Assembly (NCBI RefSeq): GCF_042429765.1
Contig: NZ_JBHLZU010000015.1
Span: forward strand, 1-64,000
Direction of reading: 5' to 3'
Length of the DNA: 64,000 nt
From: Allokutzneria oryzae
GTDB taxonomy: Bacteria > Actinomycetota > Actinomycetes > Mycobacteriales > Pseudonocardiaceae
The first letter of the stretch is position 1, and every line of letters begins with the position of its first letter. Of this stretch, positions 52,586-60,823 are shown in pieces. The translations under genes were made by a program, and so were the position numbers. The notes under the pieces were generated by a model. The model did not search any database, was not told where the DNA came from, and saw nothing but the letters and a program-made list of their open reading frames with translations.

Positions 52586-53860
52586 GTGCTCAGCTTCCGA
52601 AGGCGACCTCGTGTCCTCGCCACCGTGGGGATGGCGCTGGCAGCGGTTCTGGCGTTCACCCCGGCCGCGCCGGCGGTGCCACGGGCCAAAGCCACCTTCC
52701 AGCTCCCGGCGCCGACCGGGCGGCAGCACGTGGGCGTCACCGACCTGCACCTGGTCGACGCCGGTCGTGCCGACCCGTGGAAGCCGGAGCGCAGGCGCGA
52801 GCTGATGGTCAGCGTCTGGTACCCCGCACGAGACGACCACCGCTTCCCGCGCGCTCCGTGGATCACTCCCGGCCTCGCCGCAGTGCAGGACGAGTTCGGT
52901 GCGGCCCTCGGAATCCCGAAGGGTTCCGTCGACTGGACGGCGGTGCGCACGCACGCGCGCCTCGGCGCTCCCGCCGCGCACGGCAGGCGGCAGGTCGTGC
53001 TGTACACGCCGGGCCTGGGGTTTCCGCGCTCAGCGCAGACCGCGATCGTCGAAGACCTGGCGAGCCGTGGCTACGTCGTGGTCACGATGGACCACACCTA
53101 CGAGACGAACGTCGAGTTCCCCGGCGGTCGGGTCGAAGTTCCCGTGCACCTGGAGATCGTGCCGGAGCAGATGAAAAAGGCGCTCGACGTCCGGGTCGCC
53201 GACACCCGCTTCGTGCTGGACAGCCTCACGCGACTGGCCGCGGGTGCCAACCCCGACGCGGAGTCCCACCCACTGCCGAGCGGCCTCGGCAGCGCGCTCG
53301 ACCTCCGCAGGCTCGGCGTCTTCGGCCACTCCTACGGCGGCTTCACCGGCGGTGAGGCGATGGTCCACGACCGCCGCATCGCCGCGGGCGTCAACCTCGA
53401 CGGCTCGATGGCCTACGGGTTCGGCGAACTGATGGGCCAGCCCTACCTGCCGGGAGAGGTGGCCAAGCGCGGCCTCGACCGCCCCTTCCTGCTGATGGGC
53501 TCGGAGGCGGTCGACCCGGTGACCGGCAAGCTGGTCCGCCACACCCACCTCGACCAGCGCGACCGCTCCTGGCCGCAGTTCTGGGCCAACCAGCGAGGCT
53601 GGAAGCGCGACCTGCTCCTCGGGCACAGCGGCCACGTCGGGTACACGGACTACCAGGTGGTCCTCCGACAGCTGGCCACGCCGCTCAACATCCCCGAAGA
53701 AGTGGTCAAGCGACTGGTCGGCACCATCGATGCCAACCGCTCCGTCGCGGCGCAGCGGGCCTACGTGGCGGGGTTCTTCGACCTCCACCTGCGAAACCGC
53801 GACACGGGCCTGTTCACCGGCCCGTCCCCCCTCCACCCCGACATCACCTTCATCCCTTGA
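52586..53860 (+). CDS. Secreted PAF-acetylhydrolase-like alpha/beta hydrolase (lipase)
   Basis: A 424-aa exported enzyme. GTG 52586 follows AAGGAG closely and gives a signal peptide (VLATVGMALAAVLAF, cut near residue 34). Family features of the platelet-activating-factor acetylhydrolase group: ELMVSVWYPA, VVLYTPGLGFPRSAQTAIVEDLASRGYVV (in outline), nucleophile GVFGHSYGGFTGGEA and histidine in GHSGHVGYTDY. Likely an extracellular esterase acting on short or oxidised acyl chains. Ends 74 bp from the convergent dhaL with hairpin copy 5 between. Confidence 0.83.
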   Translation: MLSFRRRPRVLATVGMALAAVLAFTPAAPAVPRAKATFQLPAPTGRQHVGVTDLHLVDAGRADPWKPERRRELMVSVWYPARDDHRFPRAPWITPGLAAVQDEFGAALGIPKGSVDWTAVRTHARLGAPAAHGRRQVVLYTPGLGFPRSAQTAIVEDLASRGYVVVTMDHTYETNVEFPGGRVEVPVHLEIVPEQMKKALDVRVADTRFVLDSLTRLAAGANPDAESHPLPSGLGSALDLRRLGVFGHSYGGFTGGEAMVHDRRIAAGVNLDGSMAYGFGELMGQPYLPGEVAKRGLDRPFLLMGSEAVDPVTGKLVRHTHLDQRDRSWPQFWANQRGWKRDLLLGHSGHVGYTDYQVVLRQLATPLNIPEEVVKRLVGTIDANRSVAAQRAYVAGFFDLHLRNRDTGLFTGPSPLHPDITFIP

Positions 53861-53862
53861 CT

Positions 53863-53924
53863 GCCATTCGCGGGCTTATGGACCGTTCCGGGACTCCGAA
53901 CAGGTCCATAAGCCCGCGAATGGC
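53863..53924. repeat. 60-nt hairpin repeat, copy 5
   Basis: Arms at 53864-53883 and 53904-53923, extended inward by a C-G pair; loop ends CTCCGAACAG. It lies between the convergent lipase and dhaL genes, where it could end both transcripts. Confidence 0.9.
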
Positions 53925-53933
53925 CGAAAGGGG

Positions 53934-54551
53934 TCAGTGGGAGGCGGCGTCGAAGAAGTAGGCGACGGTGAGCGCGCCGGGGTCGATGACGCCGCGGGCG
54001 TGTTCGCCGACGTAGCTGGCGCGGCCGCGCTTCGCGAGCAGCTTCTCCGTCGAGGCCGCGCCGATGTGCGCCGCCTTGGCCGCCTCGGCGAGCGCTCCGG
54101 CGACGTCCGCACCCCTCGCCGCGGCGGCGGTGAGGGCCTCGGCGGCCGGAGCCATGGCGTCCACCATCGTCTTGTGGCCGACCTCCGCCTTGCCGAGCCG
54201 CTGCACCACGGCCACCGCGTTGGTCGCCGCCTCGCCGAGCACCGTCGCCGTGACCGGCTTGTCCTTCGCCGCCTTGGCGAACTCGCGGAACCACATGCCG
54301 AACAGCGGGCCGCTGGTGCCGCCGGTGTTGAGGAAGGCTTCCGAGATCGCGAGGAACACCGCGTGGGGTGAGTCGGCCGGGCCCGCTTCGAGGTTGGCGG
54401 CGACGCGGCGCAGCGCGGAGCGCAGGTTGGTGCCGTAGTCGCCGTCGCCCGCCTTGCGGTCGAGCTCGGTCAGCTCGGAGTCGCGGTCCTTGCCGACTGC
54501 GACGAAGCGGTCTGCCCAGGCGCGCGCGTGTTCGGTCGTGAGGGTGGTCAT
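53934..54551 (-). CDS. dhaL: Dihydroxyacetone kinase, nucleotide-binding subunit DhaL
   Basis: A 205-aa protein with the DhaL/Dak2 signature: ELTELDRKAGDGDYGTNLRS binds Mg-nucleotide through the aspartates of DGDYG, then NTGGTSGPLFGMW and the C-terminal GRASYVGEHARGVIDPGA. With DhaK it phosphorylates dihydroxyacetone or a related triose or tetrose. ATG 54551 has AAGGAG upstream; dhaK ends 15 bp before. No dhaM phosphotransferase gene is in the window, so the donor (PTS or ATP) is open. Confidence 0.9.
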   Translation of the reverse strand: MTTLTTEHARAWADRFVAVGKDRDSELTELDRKAGDGDYGTNLRSALRRVAANLEAGPADSPHAVFLAISEAFLNTGGTSGPLFGMWFREFAKAAKDKPVTATVLGEAATNAVAVVQRLGKAEVGHKTMVDAMAPAAEALTAAAARGADVAGALAEAAKAAHIGAASTEKLLAKRGRASYVGEHARGVIDPGALTVAYFFDAASH

Positions 54552-54565
54552 CTCGGGGCTCCTTG

Positions 54566-55573
54566 TCACCAGGCGAGTGCGGGGGTGCGGACCGGCGCGT
54601 TCCACAGGTCGAGCAACGTGGCGTCGCAGCGCACCAGCGTGATCGAGCAGCCACGCATGTCCAGCGCGGTCACGTACGAGCCGACGAGCGCGCGCTCGAC
54701 GCGAACTCCGATGCCGTCGAGGAACGTGGAAAGTTCCTGGTGCACAACGGAAAGCTCAAGCGCGTGGGTGGAGCCGAGCCCGTTGACCAGAGCGATCACC
54801 GAGTCGCCGCGCGCGAGGCCGAGCGCGTCGACGACCGGCTGCGCCAGCGCGGGGACCAGCTCGCTCGCCGGGCCGAACGGGCGCCTGCCGATGCCGTGCT
54901 CGCCGTGGATGCCGACGCCGAACTCCACCTCGTCATCGGCCAGGTCGAAGGACGGCCGCTGCCGGCCGGGGTGGGTGCACGCCTGGAGCGCGAGCGCCAT
55001 CGTGCGCGATCCGGCGACCACGCGCCTGCCCAGCTCGGCCAGTTCCGCGAGCGAGGCCCCGCGTTCGGCGGCCGCCCCGCAGATCTTCTCCACCGCGACC
55101 ACGGCGGCGGTGCCACGGCGACCGGGGCCGCCGTCGTCGCCGCCGTCGGTGGCCAGGTCGTCGTCGACGAGGACGATCTCGACCTCGATGCCCTCCTCGG
55201 CGGCCAGCTCCGCCGCGATGGAGAAGTTGAGCACGTCGCCGGTGTAGTTCTTCACGATCAGCAGGACGCCGCGGCCCCGGTCGGCGGCCTTGATGCCCGC
55301 GCGGACCTGGTAGGCGGTCGGGCTGGCGAAGACCGCGCCCGGCACGGCGGCGTCGAGCATGCCAAGGCCGACGAAGCCGGTGTGCAGCGGTTCGTGCCCG
55401 GAGCCGCCGCCGGAGACCAGGGCGACCTTGGGCTGGTCGCCGTCCTTCGGCGTGCGCAGCACCAGGGCCGGGTCCGCGCTGACCTGGACCAGGTGCGGAT
55501 GCGCGAGCTGAAGTCCTTGCAGCGCCTGGGAAACGAACTCGTCCGGATCGTTGACGAACTGCCGCGCGCTCAT
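54566..55573 (-). CDS. dhaK: Dihydroxyacetone kinase, substrate-binding subunit DhaK
   Basis: A 335-aa protein. VSGGGSGHEPLHTGFVG (His60 contacts substrate), VKNYTGDVLNF, and FGVGIHGEHGIGRRP, whose first histidine is the one that binds dihydroxyacetone covalently. ATG 55573 with CGGGAG upstream. It is first in the dhaKL operon and faces an IclR gene across a 25-bp palindrome, so it is probably repressed by that protein and induced by the substrate. Confidence 0.92.
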   Translation of the reverse strand: MSARQFVNDPDEFVSQALQGLQLAHPHLVQVSADPALVLRTPKDGDQPKVALVSGGGSGHEPLHTGFVGLGMLDAAVPGAVFASPTAYQVRAGIKAADRGRGVLLIVKNYTGDVLNFSIAAELAAEEGIEVEIVLVDDDLATDGGDDGGPGRRGTAAVVAVEKICGAAAERGASLAELAELGRRVVAGSRTMALALQACTHPGRQRPSFDLADDEVEFGVGIHGEHGIGRRPFGPASELVPALAQPVVDALGLARGDSVIALVNGLGSTHALELSVVHQELSTFLDGIGVRVERALVGSYVTALDMRGCSITLVRCDATLLDLWNAPVRTPALAW

Positions 55574-55609
55574 CGCACTCCCGTCGTTGGGCATTCGCGA
55601 GGTTTGGAA

Positions 55610-55634
55610 ATCATTTCGACAATGTCGAAATGAT
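55610..55634. promoter_or_regulatory. IclR operator
   Basis: ATCATTTCGACA (55610-55621), A, TGTCGAAATGAT (55623-55634): perfect 12-bp arms, 36 bp upstream of dhaK and 70 bp upstream of the IclR gene. Strong candidate for shared control. Confidence 0.87.
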
Positions 55635-55704
55635 GCAGGGACCGTAGCCCCGGCGCGCGGTGTTGTAAAGTCCTCTCCTCTGGCCACCGGGGCTGCGGGA
55701 GGGC

Positions 55705-56466
55705 GTGGTGATCCAGTCCGTCGATCGCGCCATCCGCGTTCTCGGCGTTCTGCACGGGGCCCGCCGGATCAGCCTTTCCGAGCTCTCCGCGCGCCTGGAG
55801 CTCCCACCGTCGACCGTGCACGGCATCGTCAAGACCCTGGTCGCGCACGGCATGGTGGTGCAGGACCGCGCGTCGGCGCAGTACCGCCTCGGCCCCGCGG
55901 TGCTCAAGCTCGGCACCGTCTACCTGCACACGCTGGAGCTGCGCTCGCACGCCGCCGCCTGGTCCGACGAGCTGGCGGCCCGGACCGGTCTCGCCGTCCG
56001 CACCGGCGTGCTGATGCTCGACGAGGTGCTCGTCGTGCACCACTCGCCCCGCCCGGACGGCTCACGGCAGATGCCCGAGGTCGGCATCGTCATCCCCGCG
56101 CACGCCTGCGCGCTCGGCAAGGCCGCACTGGCCTACCTGCCGGGGCGGGCCCGCGCGCTGCTGGGCGACGGGCCGCTGCGCAGCATGACCGCGGAGACCG
56201 TCACCGACCCCGACGAGCTCGCCGAGCACCTCGAACGCGTGCGCGAGGACGCCTACGCCGTCGAGCAGGAGGAGGCGGTGCTCGGCGAGTGCGGGGCCGC
56301 CGCGCCGATCTTCGACGCCTCGGGGGCGCTGGCCGGGGCGATCGGCGTGGTCGTGCCGATGCCGGAGTGGCCGCCGCCCGCCTCCGTGCGCTCGGCGGTC
56401 CGCGACACCGCGCGGACGATCTCCCGCGAGCTCGGCGCGCCCGGCTGGCCTGGCCCGGCCGCCTGA
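55705..56466 (+). CDS. IclR-family transcriptional regulator
   Basis: A 253-aa regulator: N-terminal winged helix (RAIRVLGVLHGARRISLSEL, PSTVHGIVKTLVAHGMV) and the C-terminal IclR ligand domain (AHACALGKAALAYLP, YAVEQEEAVLGECGAAAPIFD, in outline). Divergent from dhaKL with a perfect palindrome between, so it most likely controls dihydroxyacetone use and its own gene. GTG start with GGGAGG before it. Confidence 0.9.
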   Translation: MVIQSVDRAIRVLGVLHGARRISLSELSARLELPPSTVHGIVKTLVAHGMVVQDRASAQYRLGPAVLKLGTVYLHTLELRSHAAAWSDELAARTGLAVRTGVLMLDEVLVVHHSPRPDGSRQMPEVGIVIPAHACALGKAALAYLPGRARALLGDGPLRSMTAETVTDPDELAEHLERVREDAYAVEQEEAVLGECGAAAPIFDASGALAGAIGVVVPMPEWPPPASVRSAVRDTARTISRELGAPGWPGPAA

Positions 56467-56632
56467 CCGGCGTTTGGCGAATCTCCCTCGCGTCCGCTCG
56501 GGGAAGGGCGGAAATCGGACACCCGCGCGAGGTCTTTGCGTCGTCATTCAAACGGGTTGATTTGCCGCGAAAGCCGGAGCGCCGCCGGGCGAGATCATTC
56601 GTTCTCCCGCACGGTAGTGATCGAGGAGCGGA

Positions 56633-56687
56633 ACCGGGACCCCATTCACCACGGTTCGCCCGGGGCGCAGGGAAACCCGGTCCCGGT
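56633..56687 (+). promoter_or_regulatory. Inverted repeat in the leader of the ACP operon
   Basis: ACCGGGACC (56633-56641) and GGTCCCGGT (56679-56687), 9-bp arms with a 37-nt centre, 60 bp before the ACP start. Could be an operator or a leader hairpin; the surrounding 281-bp gap (56467-56747) shows nothing else. Confidence 0.4.
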
Positions 56688-56747
56688 CGCTCTCTCCCTG
56701 CGCGCGGCGGGGAGTCCTTCTCGTGCGCTGGACGTCAAGGAGGATGA

Positions 56748-57068
56748 ATGAGCTCCACCGAACTGACGGACGTCGCCGGCGATTACGCGGCCGAACCCGC
56801 CGTGCTCGCCACGGTGCGCCACATGTTGATCGAGGTCATCGGCGAGGACTACGCGCTGGGCGTCGACATCGGCATGGACACCTCGTTCAACCGGGACCTC
56901 GAACTGGAGAGCATCGAGTTCGTGGCGCTGTCGGCCAAGCTCCGGGAGCACTACGGGAACACGGTGAACTTCGCGGCATTCCTCGGCGAGAAGGAGGTGG
57001 CCGATGTCGTCGAGCTGACCGTCGGCGAGCTGGTCACCTACATCGCCGGGTGCGTGGCCCGTGACTGA
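56748..57068 (+). CDS. Stand-alone acyl carrier protein
   Basis: A 106-aa carrier protein. TSFNRDLELESIEFVAL holds the phosphopantetheine attachment site (Ser55 in LESIEF, the DSL-like motif), followed by the helix SAKLREHYG and a third helix VADVVELTVGELVTYIAG. AAGGAGG precedes ATG 56748. Its end overlaps the hydrolase gene by eight bases and it is the first gene of a four-gene operon, so it probably carries the acyl or aminoacyl intermediate of that pathway. No ketosynthase, adenylation or ligase gene is next to it. Confidence 0.88.
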   Translation: MSSTELTDVAGDYAAEPAVLATVRHMLIEVIGEDYALGVDIGMDTSFNRDLELESIEFVALSAKLREHYGNTVNFAAFLGEKEVADVVELTVGELVTYIAGCVARD

Positions 57069-57831
57069 GGTTCGCGCCAACAACCTGGTCTTCCACGTGC
57101 AACGCCTGTCGAACTCCGACCCGGAGTCCGGAGACGCCCTGCCGACGGTGCTGTTCCTGCACGGCCTCGTCGTCGACAACCTCTCCAGCCTGTACCTGAC
57201 CCTGGCGACCACGACGGCGGACCTCGGCGCGCACACCATCTGCTACGACCAGCGCGGCCACGGCCGCTCGGAACGTCCCGCGACCGGCTACACGCTCGAC
57301 GACTCCGTCACCGACCTGCGCGCCCTGCTCGAAGCGCTGGACGTGCGCGGGCCGGTGCACCTGGTCGGCAACAGCTACGGCGGGTTACTGGCGCTGGCCT
57401 ACGCGGCCAAGTACGCCGAGCAGGCGGCCGGTCTGCTGCTGATCGAGTCGGTGGTGCCCAGCGACGGCTGGGGCGAGCGCATCGTCGAGACCCTGTCCAT
57501 CGCCAGGACCGGGGCCTACGACGACCGGCTGCGCCACCTCAACGGCCGCAAGTGGGACAACCTCACCAAGCAGTTCCTCGGTCTGTTCCACGAGACCAGC
57601 CTGCTCGCCGACATGGCGGCCGAGCAGCCGTTCACCCCGGAGCGCTTCGCCGCCGTGCGGGCCCCCGTGCACGCGCTCTACGGCAGCGAGTCCGACCTGC
57701 TCCCCGACGCGAGCCTGTTGCAGAAGCACCTTCCCCACTTCGAGCTGACCGTCCTCGAAGGACAGTCGCACATGATGCTCACCCAGGCGTCCGGCCAGGT
57801 TCGCGAGCAGCTGAGGACGTGGTTGTCATGA
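57061..57831 (+). CDS. Alpha/beta hydrolase (possible thioesterase of the ACP operon)
   Basis: A 256-aa soluble enzyme: FLHGLVVDNLSSLYL (oxyanion region), CYDQRGHGRSERP, nucleophile GNSYGG, and the C-terminal histidine in LEGQSHMMLTQ with the acid residue in LYGSESDLLPD. GTG start overlaps the ACP gene and its end overlaps the glycosyltransferase gene (ATGA). The context suggests release or transfer of the ACP-bound chain, rather than an independent esterase, but this is inference. Confidence 0.85.
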   Translation: MTEVRANNLVFHVQRLSNSDPESGDALPTVLFLHGLVVDNLSSLYLTLATTTADLGAHTICYDQRGHGRSERPATGYTLDDSVTDLRALLEALDVRGPVHLVGNSYGGLLALAYAAKYAEQAAGLLLIESVVPSDGWGERIVETLSIARTGAYDDRLRHLNGRKWDNLTKQFLGLFHETSLLADMAAEQPFTPERFAAVRAPVHALYGSESDLLPDASLLQKHLPHFELTVLEGQSHMMLTQASGQVREQLRTWLS

Positions 57832-59009
57832 GCCGGATCCTGTTCGTGGTGCCGCCGCTGGCCGGACACGTCCTGCCGACGGTGGCGCTGGGGCAGGAGC
57901 TGGCCGAGCGCGGGCACCAGGTCGCCTGGGTCGGGCACTCCGAGGTCGCCGGGCGGCTGCTGCCGGAGGAGCTGACCCTGTTCCTGCCGGAGGGACCGGG
58001 CTCAGGGGCCTGGCTGGCCGAGATGTCCGAGCGCTCACGGGGCCTGCGGGGCCCGGCGGCCTTCCAGTTCCTGTGGAAGGACTTCCTGGTCCCGCTGGCG
58101 GGCCGGATGATGGCCGGGGTCGAGACCGCCGTCCGGCAGTTCGGCGCGGACCTGCTCGTCGTGGACCAGCAGGCACTGGCCGGTGCCCTGTCCGCGCGGC
58201 GGCACCGGCTGCCGTGGATCACCTCCGCGACCACCTCCGCCGAGCTGACCAACCCCTTCACCATGGTGCCGAAGTTCGGCGACTGGGTGCGCGGACAGCT
58301 CGAAGAACTCCAACGGGCGCAAGGCATCCGGCCCGACGACGCGGCGCTGGGCGATCTCCGGTTCTCCGAGCACCTCGTGCTCGCCTACACCACCGAGAGC
58401 TTCGTCGGCGCGAACGCCACCGTGCCCAGCCAGTGCGTCTTCGTGGGGCCCTCGCTGGGCAAGCGGGTGGAGGTCGGCGAGGACTACGACTGGGACTGGC
58501 TCGACCCCCGCAAGCAGCATGTGCTGGTCTCGATGGGCACGATCGACCGCGAGAACAACGGGCGCTTCCTCAACACCGTGGTGGAAGCGGTCGCTCCGCT
58601 GGCACAACGTTTGCAGGTCACGATCGCCGCCGCGCCCGGCCTGATCCGGCACAGTCCCGACCACGTGCGGGTGCGGGAGTTCGTGCCCCAGCTGGATCTG
58701 CTCAAGCGCAGCGCCGCCGTCGTGTGCCACGGCGGTCACAACACGGTGTGCGAGTCGCTGGCCAACGGGCTGCCGCTGGTGGTCGCGCCCATCAGGGACG
58801 ACCAGCCGATCATCGCGGAGCAGGTCGTCGCGGCGGGCGCCGGGCGGCGGGCGCACTTCGCACGGGTGGGGCCGGTGGAGCTGCGCGAGGCGATCCTGTC
58901 CGTGCTCGACCAGCCGGGGTACCGCGCGGCGGCCGAACAGATCCAGAGCTCTTTCGCCGACGCCGGTGGAACCGTGACGGCGGCTGACCACGTGGAGAAA
59001 CTACTGTGA
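57828..59009 (+). CDS. GT1-family glycosyltransferase (macrolide-GT/UGT-like)
   Basis: A 393-aa GT-B enzyme. N-terminal acceptor half begins ILFVVPPLAGHVLPTVALG; the C-terminal donor half has VLVSMGTIDRENNGRF, FVPQLDLLKRSAAVVCHGG, then HNTVCESLANGLPLVVAPIR (in outline) and DQPIIAEQV, the nucleotide-sugar signature of MGT/YjiC-type enzymes. Donor sugar unknown. Both ends overlap neighbours by four bases, so it belongs firmly to the ACP operon and should glycosylate its product. Confidence 0.88.
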   Translation: MSRILFVVPPLAGHVLPTVALGQELAERGHQVAWVGHSEVAGRLLPEELTLFLPEGPGSGAWLAEMSERSRGLRGPAAFQFLWKDFLVPLAGRMMAGVETAVRQFGADLLVVDQQALAGALSARRHRLPWITSATTSAELTNPFTMVPKFGDWVRGQLEELQRAQGIRPDDAALGDLRFSEHLVLAYTTESFVGANATVPSQCVFVGPSLGKRVEVGEDYDWDWLDPRKQHVLVSMGTIDRENNGRFLNTVVEAVAPLAQRLQVTIAAAPGLIRHSPDHVRVREFVPQLDLLKRSAAVVCHGGHNTVCESLANGLPLVVAPIRDDQPIIAEQVVAAGAGRRAHFARVGPVELREAILSVLDQPGYRAAAEQIQSSFADAGGTVTAADHVEKLL

Positions 59010-60823
59010 ACCTGTTCGAGGCGCTCCCGCTGATCGCGACTGTTGTACTGGTGCTCAACGGTTTCCGGCTTCGTGGCTTGGTCTCCTGGCTGCCGACGCT
59101 CGGGCCCGCACGCGGTCCCGCCTTCGGGCGGCACCGGATCCTCTCCGCCGACGGCGTGCTGGTTGATGAGTCCACAAAGGACTCAGCGAGCACGTGGACG
59201 CGTGAGCACGGTCTTTCGGTGCTGGAGCTGGTGCCGCGCGAGCTCTCGGTCGGCCAGGCGATCGACCTGGCGCACGCCGGGATGAGCAAGGACTACGTGG
59301 CCGACCGCTTCGCCCACGCGCGCGGAGCGGGGCACGCCGTTCTGGTCGACGACGACGTCGCCGGACGCGCGGGTGTCGAGCGCACGGAGGGCTTCTCCCG
59401 CGCCGAGCTGGCCGAGCTCACCGTGGAGCTGAAGCGGTTGGCGTGCACCAGCACCGACTACGCGGTCGCACCCGGTTTGCAGGCGTTGCCGGAGAACATC
59501 GACGAGCGGGTTCGCCTGCTGCGCAAGAGGCACTACGGTTTGCGGAAGGACCTGGTCAGTCCGGCAGCGGGTTATCTGCTCCTGGTCGCCGGGGTGTCCG
59601 CGTCGCCGTGGTGGGGCCTTGCCGCGCTCGCCGCCTTCAGCCTCCAGCCGTACCTGATCTTCGCGGGAAGCCCGCTGCGCCCGGCCGACCTGCACCGGCA
59701 CGCGCTGCTCCGCCTGGTGCTCGGACCCGTCCGGTGGGCGCGCACGCTGAACACGTTGCTGCGCACGCCGGTCCCGGTGGACCCGAAGTTCGCCGAGACG
59801 AGGGCCCGCTACGAGCAGGACCTGGCAGGGGGCACCGAACACTTCTTCGAGCCCCGCAGGCACACGTGCCCGTGGTGTGGCTCCGGGGAGCTCTCCGAGC
59901 ACGTGCGCGGCTTCGACGTGATGCAGAACAAGCCGGGGAAGTTCGTCCTCGACCGTTGTGGCGACTGCGGACACGTCTTCCAGAACCCGCGGCTTTCCCT
60001 TGCCGGGCTGGAGTTCTACTACCGCGACTGCTACGACGGCTATGGCAGCGGGCTCAGCGAGGCCGCGTTCGACTCCAACATCGCCGGCTACAAGGCGCGC
60101 GCGGAGATGCTGCGGCCGTTCACGACGCCGCGCAGCTGGCTCGACGTGGGCTCCGGTCACGGCCACTTCTGCAACCAGGCCAAGGAGACCTGGCCCGACA
60201 CGGCCTTCCACGGCCTGGACATGACCGACGGCATCGACGTGGCGGTCCGCAGGGGCTGGGTGGAGCAGGGGTACCGGGGCATGTTCCCCGACCTGACCAA
60301 GGAGCTCGCCGGCCGGTACGACGTGATCAGCATGCACCACTACCTGGAGCACACCAGGGAGCCCTTCGAGGAGCTGGACGCGGCGGCCAAGGTGCTCAAC
60401 GCGGGCGGCTACCTGCTGATCGAGCTGCCCAACCCGGAGTCGCGCTACGGCCGCCTCCTGCGCTCGGTGTGGATGCCGTGGTTCCAGCCGCAGCACCAGC
60501 ACATGATTCCGTGGCGCAACCTGGAGCGCGCGCTCGCCGACCGTGGTTTCTCCACTGTGGACGTTCATCTCGGCGAGGCCAACCAGGCCAACGACCTGGT
60601 GCTCGCCGGGCTGATCACGTTCAACCACATCGGCAAGGACCCCAGGACTCCGTGGGGCAAGGGGGAGCCGACCCTGTTGCGCCGCATTCGCTACATCGCG
60701 GTGCTGACCGCGGGCGTCCCGTTCATCCTGCTCGGCTTCGCCGCGGACAAGCTGATCCACCAGTTCATCAAGCGCGGCAAGGGCGGCAACACCTACCGCC
60801 TGTTGGCGCGCAAGGACGGCTGA
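59006..60823 (+). CDS. Membrane-anchored zinc-ribbon/SAM methyltransferase fusion protein
   Basis: A 605-aa multi-domain protein. Residues 1-22 and about 187-222 are hydrophobic. Residues 30-180 form a domain I do not recognise; it contains VLVDDD (115), which recalls the metal motif of GT-A transferases. A zinc ribbon follows (C288PWC291 and C318GDC321), then a class I methyltransferase: motif I WLDVGSGHGHF (378-388), acidic GLDM, and VISMHHYLEH as post-motif. A last hydrophobic stretch lies near 560-578. The GTG overlaps the GT1 stop. Zinc ribbon plus Methyltransf_23 is known from sugar C-methyltransferases, but not with this N-terminal part as far as I know. Confidence 0.8.
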   Translation: MNLFEALPLIATVVLVLNGFRLRGLVSWLPTLGPARGPAFGRHRILSADGVLVDESTKDSASTWTREHGLSVLELVPRELSVGQAIDLAHAGMSKDYVADRFAHARGAGHAVLVDDDVAGRAGVERTEGFSRAELAELTVELKRLACTSTDYAVAPGLQALPENIDERVRLLRKRHYGLRKDLVSPAAGYLLLVAGVSASPWWGLAALAAFSLQPYLIFAGSPLRPADLHRHALLRLVLGPVRWARTLNTLLRTPVPVDPKFAETRARYEQDLAGGTEHFFEPRRHTCPWCGSGELSEHVRGFDVMQNKPGKFVLDRCGDCGHVFQNPRLSLAGLEFYYRDCYDGYGSGLSEAAFDSNIAGYKARAEMLRPFTTPRSWLDVGSGHGHFCNQAKETWPDTAFHGLDMTDGIDVAVRRGWVEQGYRGMFPDLTKELAGRYDVISMHHYLEHTREPFEELDAAAKVLNAGGYLLIELPNPESRYGRLLRSVWMPWFQPQHQHMIPWRNLERALADRGFSTVDVHLGEANQANDLVLAGLITFNHIGKDPRTPWGKGEPTLLRRIRYIAVLTAGVPFILLGFAADKLIHQFIKRGKGGNTYRLLARKDG

